Part shown: positions 32,382 through 36,861 of the stretch, piece after piece | How the letters are laid out: the number at the start of each line of letters is the position of its first letter | Numbering within the stretch: the stretch's first letter is position 1 | NCBI GenBank assembly: GCA_003554185.1 | Contig: PWFU01000114.1 | Location: 1 to 36,861 of the forward strand | Reading direction: 5' to 3' | Source: Candidatus Dojkabacteria bacterium | Lineage (GTDB): Bacteria > Patescibacteriota > Dojkabacteria > SC72 > T1SED10-24 | DNA: 36,861 nucleotides | Position numbers and translations under genes: made by a program | The notes under the pieces: generated by a model | Database searches by the model: none | What the model saw: the letters and a program-made list of their open reading frames with translations, nothing else | Told to the model about the DNA's origin: nothing

Positions 32382-33209
32382 CTAGAATTTAAAAACAATA
32401 TCTCCAGTTTTATAGAGCAAATCATATTCAATATCAAACTCTTCAAACTTCTCTATAACTTCATCATGTGGATGACCAAAACGATTATCTTCTCCGACAC
32501 AACAAATTGCATATTTAGGATCAACTTGTTTTAGAAACTTTCTTCCACTAGCAGTCCTAGAACAATGATGTCCTGCTTTAAGAATATCAGAATTCATTTC
32601 AAAACCGCTATATTCTTGCAATAGAACATTTTCTTGTTCATGTTCAGCATCTCCCATAAATATCATTGTTCCCTTTTCAGATACTAAACGCGTAACTATG
32701 GATGCATTATTTATATTCGAATAAACCTTAAAATCATCCAATGTAGAATCTTCTAACGGATACAAAAGTTCCAAATCAAAAGCTTCCCCAATATATTCAT
32801 AATCACTTTGTATAGGTTTAATTTCTTCTTCAATACCCAAAAAGTAATTGTATAACTCTGAATCATAACAAACAGGATAGAACAGAATTTGCTCTACTTC
32901 GTATCTTTCAACAATGTCTATTAAGCCTGACAAATGGTCTTGATGTGGATGTGTAAGTATCAATGTATTTATCTTTCTATCTCTAGGATGCAAATAATCG
33001 GGAATTATATTTACAATATAGTCACCATCACCACCATCTATCAATATCTTATGTCCGTTTTCATCAATCATTAAAATTGCATCTCCCTGCCCGACATCCA
33101 TAAATACCACTCTAGGCTCGTACTCCAAAGAGCTAAAGGTATAATACCCCCCTATAACCAAAGTAATCACCAAGACTATATTATTAAATAAGATACTAAT
33201 TATTTTCAT
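32382..33209 (-). CDS. ComEC-type metallo-beta-lactamase domain protein, membrane-anchored
   Basis: A 275-residue protein equivalent to the C-terminal third of ComEC. An N-terminal hydrophobic segment (about 5-25) anchors it. The domain starts VVFMDVGQGDAILM, followed by KILIDGG, the metal motif LTHPHQDHLSG (His87, His89, Asp91, His92), IFMGDAEHEQE, LKAGHHCSRTAS and FGHPHDEV. In ComEC this domain is thought to degrade the non-transported DNA strand. It overlaps the end of the preceding comEC-like gene by 14 bases in another frame, with its own ATG, so the two are probably translationally coupled halves of one DNA-uptake machine. Confidence 0.9.
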   Translation of the reverse strand: MKIISILFNNIVLVITLVIGGYYTFSSLEYEPRVVFMDVGQGDAILMIDENGHKILIDGGDGDYIVNIIPDYLHPRDRKINTLILTHPHQDHLSGLIDIVERYEVEQILFYPVCYDSELYNYFLGIEEEIKPIQSDYEYIGEAFDLELLYPLEDSTLDDFKVYSNINNASIVTRLVSEKGTMIFMGDAEHEQENVLLQEYSGFEMNSDILKAGHHCSRTASGRKFLKQVDPKYAICCVGEDNRFGHPHDEVIEKFEEFDIEYDLLYKTGDIVFKF

Positions 33210-34725
33210 AAATGTTTAAATAATAATTTCTTCCATCCAAAGGAGCAAATTTAATTATAAATATACATAATAAAATATATATACAAATTACTATAGAGAT
33301 ACTCATATCTATTTCATAAGACACTATGTCCAAACTGCCTAAATAGCTTACTACAAGTTCAAAATATTTTAACTGCACCCATATTGTCATAAATAGAAAA
33401 TCAACAATTAACGGGAACAAATAATTTAGAAAAATAGTTACAAGACCAAGCATTAAAGTATATTCCAAAACAGGTAAAATCATCATATTAGTAACAACAC
33501 CTACAATAGATATCTTTTGAAAACCATAAGCTATTATCGGGATCGTAACAACCGTACAAGCCATACTAGGTACGCAATAATTTTGTAAAAATTTATAAAT
33601 AGAATTTTTCAAATTTTCTAATGGAACAAAAGCATCCAACAACCTACTCAGCAGTTCATCAATAATGGGTGTGATATATATTAGTCCCCCCGTCGCAGAG
33701 ACTGATAGAAGAAACCCAAAGCTAGAAACTATCCTGGGATCAATGAAAATAAATATCAATATACTGAAGAAAAATATAATATGAATGTTAGAAACCATAC
33801 CATAATATACAGCCAATAGTGTTAACGAGAGCATCAAAGTCGCCCTAATAATGGAGGGTGTAAAACCAACTAAAGCACAATAAACCCAAATTAAAAAAAT
33901 TGTACACAACGTTCTACTTCTCTTAGGAAGAAAAAAGAACACCCTATTTATACCCAAATATATAATAGAAACATTATAGCCAGAAGCTACGATAATATGA
34001 GTAATACTAGCCACTTGCAAGGCTTCCTGAAAAGAGTCTTCAAAAACCCTTCTTTCACCAAACAAAACACCGAGAAAAATAGAAGCTTGGGGTTCATGTA
34101 AACGATTCTCAACAACACTCCTAACATCATTTTTAAACCCCATAAGATAATTCATTACCCAAAAGCCGTCTTTTTCATCAAGACAATTCAATTCAGGATA
34201 ACTGATTAGATAATAAATCCTTCTGTCTCTTAAATATGCTTTATAATCAAAATCATTAAAGCTTTCAGGCTCATTTAATGTTCCTCTAATTGTACAAACT
34301 TGTCCTACTTCTAAACGTGGAAATCTAGAGACATTTCCCTGAACTAGAAAGTTTTCATATCCATCATCAACATTAAAGACTACTCGAGCATATTTATGTT
34401 TGTAATCAGGCTCACTATATACATAACCTTCTAATTCAACATATTCGTCTAAATACTTTTCATCAACATGATCTCGAACTTCTTGCTCAGTATGTAGGTC
34501 AGCATAGTTTCTAGCACCGCATATCAAAACTACAATTAGAATTAAAATAAAGACCTTAAAACCTTTAGATATAAGAAATAATCCAACTATGAGAACAAGG
34601 ACCAAACCAAGCCATGAAAGATATAAAAATAAAATATGAGATAAAATATAGGTTAGTGATATTAAAAGAGCCTTCCTGTCGATAATATATGCAAAACCAC
34701 TCTTTATTCTTATTAAAAAAGACAT
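33196..34725 (-). CDS. comEC: ComEC/Rec2 DNA uptake channel, membrane part
   Basis: A 509-residue polytopic protein. N-terminal helices (about 18-65) precede a DUF4131-like OB-fold segment (EYVELEGYVYSEPDYKHKYARVVF ... YFNDFDYKAYL-type pattern, about 93-180). The Competence domain follows, with the hallmark FLGVLFGERR, HIIVASGYNVSIIYLGI and GFTPSIIRATLML, and at least seven more helices. ComEC moves single-stranded DNA across the cytoplasmic membrane. The nuclease-like domain usually at its C-terminus is a separate overlapping gene downstream. Its start directly abuts the stop of comEA. Confidence 0.94.
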   Translation of the reverse strand: MSFLIRIKSGFAYIIDRKALLISLTYILSHILFLYLSWLGLVLVLIVGLFLISKGFKVFILILIVVLICGARNYADLHTEQEVRDHVDEKYLDEYVELEGYVYSEPDYKHKYARVVFNVDDGYENFLVQGNVSRFPRLEVGQVCTIRGTLNEPESFNDFDYKAYLRDRRIYYLISYPELNCLDEKDGFWVMNYLMGFKNDVRSVVENRLHEPQASIFLGVLFGERRVFEDSFQEALQVASITHIIVASGYNVSIIYLGINRVFFFLPKRSRTLCTIFLIWVYCALVGFTPSIIRATLMLSLTLLAVYYGMVSNIHIIFFFSILIFIFIDPRIVSSFGFLLSVSATGGLIYITPIIDELLSRLLDAFVPLENLKNSIYKFLQNYCVPSMACTVVTIPIIAYGFQKISIVGVVTNMMILPVLEYTLMLGLVTIFLNYLFPLIVDFLFMTIWVQLKYFELVVSYLGSLDIVSYEIDMSISIVICIYILLCIFIIKFAPLDGRNYYLNIYENN

Positions 34726-35430
34726 TTAAATACATATAAAATCTTTTATATTATCATACGTTGCATCTCCAATACCGGGAACATCTTTTATATCCTCAAT
34801 AGAACTATAAGGCCTCCCTCCTATAATATCGTTAGCCCTAGCGTCTCCCACTCCTACCAATTCTGTTAATTCTTGCTGAGAAGCATCATTAATGTTTATA
34901 CAATCCTCATCACTTTCTACCTCCTCACTTTCTGATTCATCTAATTCAATTTCTTTCACTTCTTCAACATTAGGTAATTCCCCTTTTAGACTATCTTTAT
35001 CTAAATCTAATTCTTCAACAACGTCTTTAGCACGTTCAACTTCTTCATCCTTTTCAAGCTTACAAACCACATCGTTATAAAACGGTACATATATCTTTTC
35101 CTCAGCTTCCACCACCCTTGCCAAGTTGATTCTTTGAGCAAAATATTTAAAAGAATATGCTTGGGGATTTACATTACCAGCTCCCTGTATAGCATCATTA
35201 ACAATTTCTCCTTCTTGCATACATACCACTTGTGGTTCCATTACTGCACCACTAACATCGACATAGAAGTCACATTCATCCTCTCCTTCTTCTTCCTCTT
35301 CTGCAACCTCTTCCAAAGAACATTCTGTACCATCACATTCTTCACAATAAAAAATTGCTGTTAATAAAAAACCAAGAAAAGAAAAGAAACAGGCTACAAC
35401 ACCAAAAAATATGTAATACTTTTTTTCCAT
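34726..35430 (-). CDS. comEA: ComEA-like DNA-binding competence protein (SLBB + helix-hairpin-helix)
   Basis: A 234-residue protein. One N-terminal membrane helix (about 5-26), a Glu-rich spacer with CEECDGTEC cysteines, an SLBB domain (about 54-118, FYVDVSGAVMEPQVVCMQEGE ... RVVEAEEKIYVPFY), a highly acidic linker (125-172), and a C-terminal tandem helix-hairpin-helix domain (about 174-234): CININDASQQELTELVGVGD, RPYSSIEDIKDVPGIGDATY. ComEA binds incoming double-stranded DNA and hands it to ComEC, encoded immediately downstream. The acidic linker is longer than usual. A TATTAT box ends 7 bases before the ATG. Confidence 0.93.
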   Translation of the reverse strand: MEKKYYIFFGVVACFFSFLGFLLTAIFYCEECDGTECSLEEVAEEEEEGEDECDFYVDVSGAVMEPQVVCMQEGEIVNDAIQGAGNVNPQAYSFKYFAQRINLARVVEAEEKIYVPFYNDVVCKLEKDEEVERAKDVVEELDLDKDSLKGELPNVEEVKEIELDESESEEVESDEDCININDASQQELTELVGVGDARANDIIGGRPYSSIEDIKDVPGIGDATYDNIKDFICI

Positions 35431-35470
35431 ACTACATATAATAATCTGGGAATATTAAAAAAGAATGCTA

Positions 35471-36115
35471 TTATTCTTCCTTTTTTATTACAATTTCTTC
35501 AATAACAATTTCTTCCTCTGGGACAAAGTCATCTCCAACATCAACATTACCAATTCTTTCAACAACACTGGAACCATCACTTACCTCCCCTATTATTGTA
35601 TAATCACCATCCAAATGCCCTACATCACTATCAGCCAATGTTACAAAAAAATCTGACCTATTAGTATTCGGTTCCCCTTCATTCGTCATTGCTACAGTAT
35701 AATCTTCAAACCTTACAAAACCTCTGATTTCATCTTCAACTGTATAATGGATAACTTCTTCTTCATCTACATATCCAGCTTGAATAGTAAACTCTGGGAT
35801 AATTCTATAAAATTGCAAGCCATCATAAAAACCTTCTTCAGCTAAGAAGATAAAATTATTAACATTTCTCGGAGCTATATCTTCAAACAGATTTATCTCA
35901 AAATTACCATAATTCGTCTTAACCTCAGCTCCATAATCATAACCCTCTTTTAAATCCATTCCAGGTTCTTCTTTGTAAACATCTCTCTCAACTCCGTTCA
36001 AAACACCTATTAAATCACCTTCAGGGCCTAGATCAACAAAGGCCATTGCTATTATCACAGCAACTAAACCCAAAACCGGTAAGAAGATATTAGCGTTTTC
36101 TTTTAATAGATTCAT
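35471..36115 (-). CDS. Membrane-anchored cyclophilin-type peptidyl-prolyl isomerase
   Basis: A 214-residue protein. An N-terminal hydrophobic segment (about 10-27) anchors the protein; a spacer of about 35 residues leads to a compact cyclophilin domain: VKTNYGNFEINLFEDIAPRN, FIFLAEEGFYDGLQFYRIIPEF (with the catalytic-type Arg of FYRII), TIQAGY, YTVAMTNEGEPNTNRSDFFVT and LDGDYTIIGEVSDG. It should catalyse proline isomerisation in exported proteins. The FFVT replaces the usual FFI and the loops are short, as in other bacterial cyclophilins. Its promoter lies at 36145-36173. Confidence 0.92.
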   Translation of the reverse strand: MNLLKENANIFLPVLGLVAVIIAMAFVDLGPEGDLIGVLNGVERDVYKEEPGMDLKEGYDYGAEVKTNYGNFEINLFEDIAPRNVNNFIFLAEEGFYDGLQFYRIIPEFTIQAGYVDEEEVIHYTVEDEIRGFVRFEDYTVAMTNEGEPNTNRSDFFVTLADSDVGHLDGDYTIIGEVSDGSSVVERIGNVDVGDDFVPEEEIVIEEIVIKKEE

Positions 36116-36144
36116 AAATGCGAAGAAACTTAATCAACCGAATG

Positions 36145-36173
36145 ATTCTACAATGAAAGAAAACTACTTGCAA
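36145..36173 (-). promoter_or_regulatory. Sigma70-type promoter of the cyclophilin gene
   Basis: On the minus strand TTGCAA (36168-36173) and TAGAAT (36145-36150) are separated by 17 bases, with the predicted start about 23 bases before the ATG at 36115. It sits in the 63-base gap after the GLUG-protein gene. Confidence 0.55.
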
Positions 36174-36178
36174 GAAGA

Positions 36179-36861
36179 TCAATTAGATACATTCCTTAGA
36201 TAAGGATAACTTTCTCCTTCATCTATATTCCAAACATTATCAAAATCCCAACCAACACTTTCGTATGTTTCTTGCTTTTTAGAATCATTTACAGTTATGT
36301 CTTCACCACAACCATCATCACCAGGGAAAGACATTTCAACACCTTCTTCATAAAGCAACATATCCTCTAATGCATAATTATCTTCACCCACTGAAAGAGA
36401 ACGCCCAGCAACCCTACCTATGTCAAACGCATCAAAATCATGCCCGTATCTGTGTAAACTAGAATTAAGTGCAAAATTGCTATATAGTATATTACTATGT
36501 GGCCTACCTGCTATACCACCCATCCCTATACCAGTAGTCTCCAACTCATAACCTTCACCTACCTCATAAAGGGAAGTTATTTTACCAGTCGAATAGGTGT
36601 TCTCAACAGAACCGGAATACCAAACAGTATCACCTAAAATACCACCAACATTTAAACCTCCAGTAATGTCTCCCGTACTATAGACATCACGAATATCCAT
36701 ACCTACTGCCATTGTTCCAACAATCCCCCCTGTCCCTGAATAAAGATCAAAAAAGAATTCAAAATATTCTCCAGAGCCAGTAATATCACCCGTTGAAAAA
36801 CTTTCTTTAATAAGTGCATCCTCGGAAAGCGTAGCACCAATTAACCCTCCCACCTTATACA
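36179..36861 (-). CDS. C-terminal part of a GLUG-repeat surface protein (runs off the window)
   Basis: At least 227 residues. The frame is open to the window edge and the N-terminus lies outside, so the GTG at 36853 is probably internal. The repeats have the GLUG pattern: VGGLIGATL, SFSTGDITGSG, GTGGIVGTM, DVYSTGDITGGLNVGGILG, NTYSTGKITS and GMGGIAGRP, at about 40-residue spacing. GLUG repeats form extended beta structures in secreted adhesins and surface proteins. The C-terminus (WDFDNVWNIDEGESYPYL) is the common end of such repeat regions. No LPXTG-like signal or membrane anchor is seen at the C-terminus. Confidence 0.85.
   Translation of the reverse strand, partial: YKVGGLIGATLSEDALIKESFSTGDITGSGEYFEFFFDLYSGTGGIVGTMAVGMDIRDVYSTGDITGGLNVGGILGDTVWYSGSVENTYSTGKITSLYEVGEGYELETTGIGMGGIAGRPHSNILYSNFALNSSLHRYGHDFDAFDIGRVAGRSLSVGEDNYALEDMLLYEEGVEMSFPGDDGCGEDITVNDSKKQETYESVGWDFDNVWNIDEGESYPYLRNVSN

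Noticed and set aside
1-36861. CRISPR array, insertion sequence, integrase or prophage
   Set aside because: No regularly spaced repeats, transposase-like or integrase-like proteins, or terminal inverted repeats around genes were seen.

Overview
The window is 36.9 kb of AT-rich, very compact bacterial DNA using the standard code (TGA acts as stop). The features most suggestive of the source are a LemA-HtpX pair, many membrane-anchored surface proteins with PEGA, GLUG and InlB-like repeats, a ComEA plus two-gene ComEC set, an oxygen-sensitive class III ribonucleotide reductase, very short intergenic gaps, and few Shine-Dalgarno sequences. Together these fit an anaerobic member of the Patescibacteria (Candidate Phyla Radiation). 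The phylum within that group cannot be fixed from the sequence. No insertion sequence, prophage or CRISPR array was seen.

Layout. 1-3.3 kb: minus-strand surface genes, one an 854-residue protein with five InlB-like repeats. 3.4-6.1 kb: lemA-htpX, then rplJ-rplL behind a perfect-consensus promoter and a structured leader, closed by a terminator. 6.1-11.75 kb: a plus-strand operon of five genes, namely a 7TM protein of the transglutaminase-associated type, an ATP-grasp ligase fused to a RimB-like retropepsin, and three more ATP-grasp ligases. It runs tail-to-tail into a DUF1704/MATCAP-type metallocarboxypeptidase (11.7-12.9 kb). This is the most novel-looking system here: four predicted peptide-bond-forming ligases beside two predicted proteases of families known to reverse or trim such modifications.

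13-15 kb: mreB and trpS (whose class I signature motifs are degenerate), divergent from a PEGA/propeller-like protein. 16.7-17.7 kb: a tRNA-Arg and a sortase with a long, strongly structured 5' leader. 17.9-24 kb: uvrA, then minus-strand trxB, an argS with a 200-residue N-terminal extension, and tRNA-Arg(TCG). 24-29.3 kb: the nrdR-nrdD-nrdD-(mini-ORF)-nrdG operon with tandem NrdR boxes at its promoter. The second nrdD stops before the glycyl-radical loop, and that loop is encoded by a separate 43-codon ORF. 29.5-32.3 kb: two tRNA-Arg genes, a FemAB-like transferase, a DegT-type aminotransferase and a small membrane protein. 32.4-35.4 kb: DNA uptake genes (comEA, and comEC split in two). 35.5 kb to the end: a membrane-anchored cyclophilin and a GLUG-repeat surface protein cut by the window edge.

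All four tRNA genes in the window are arginine isoacceptors (CCT, TCG, GCG, TCT), and one abuts argS. Several genes have a -10 box only 4-7 bases before the ATG, suggesting leaderless mRNAs. All family assignments are by reading motifs, not by database search.
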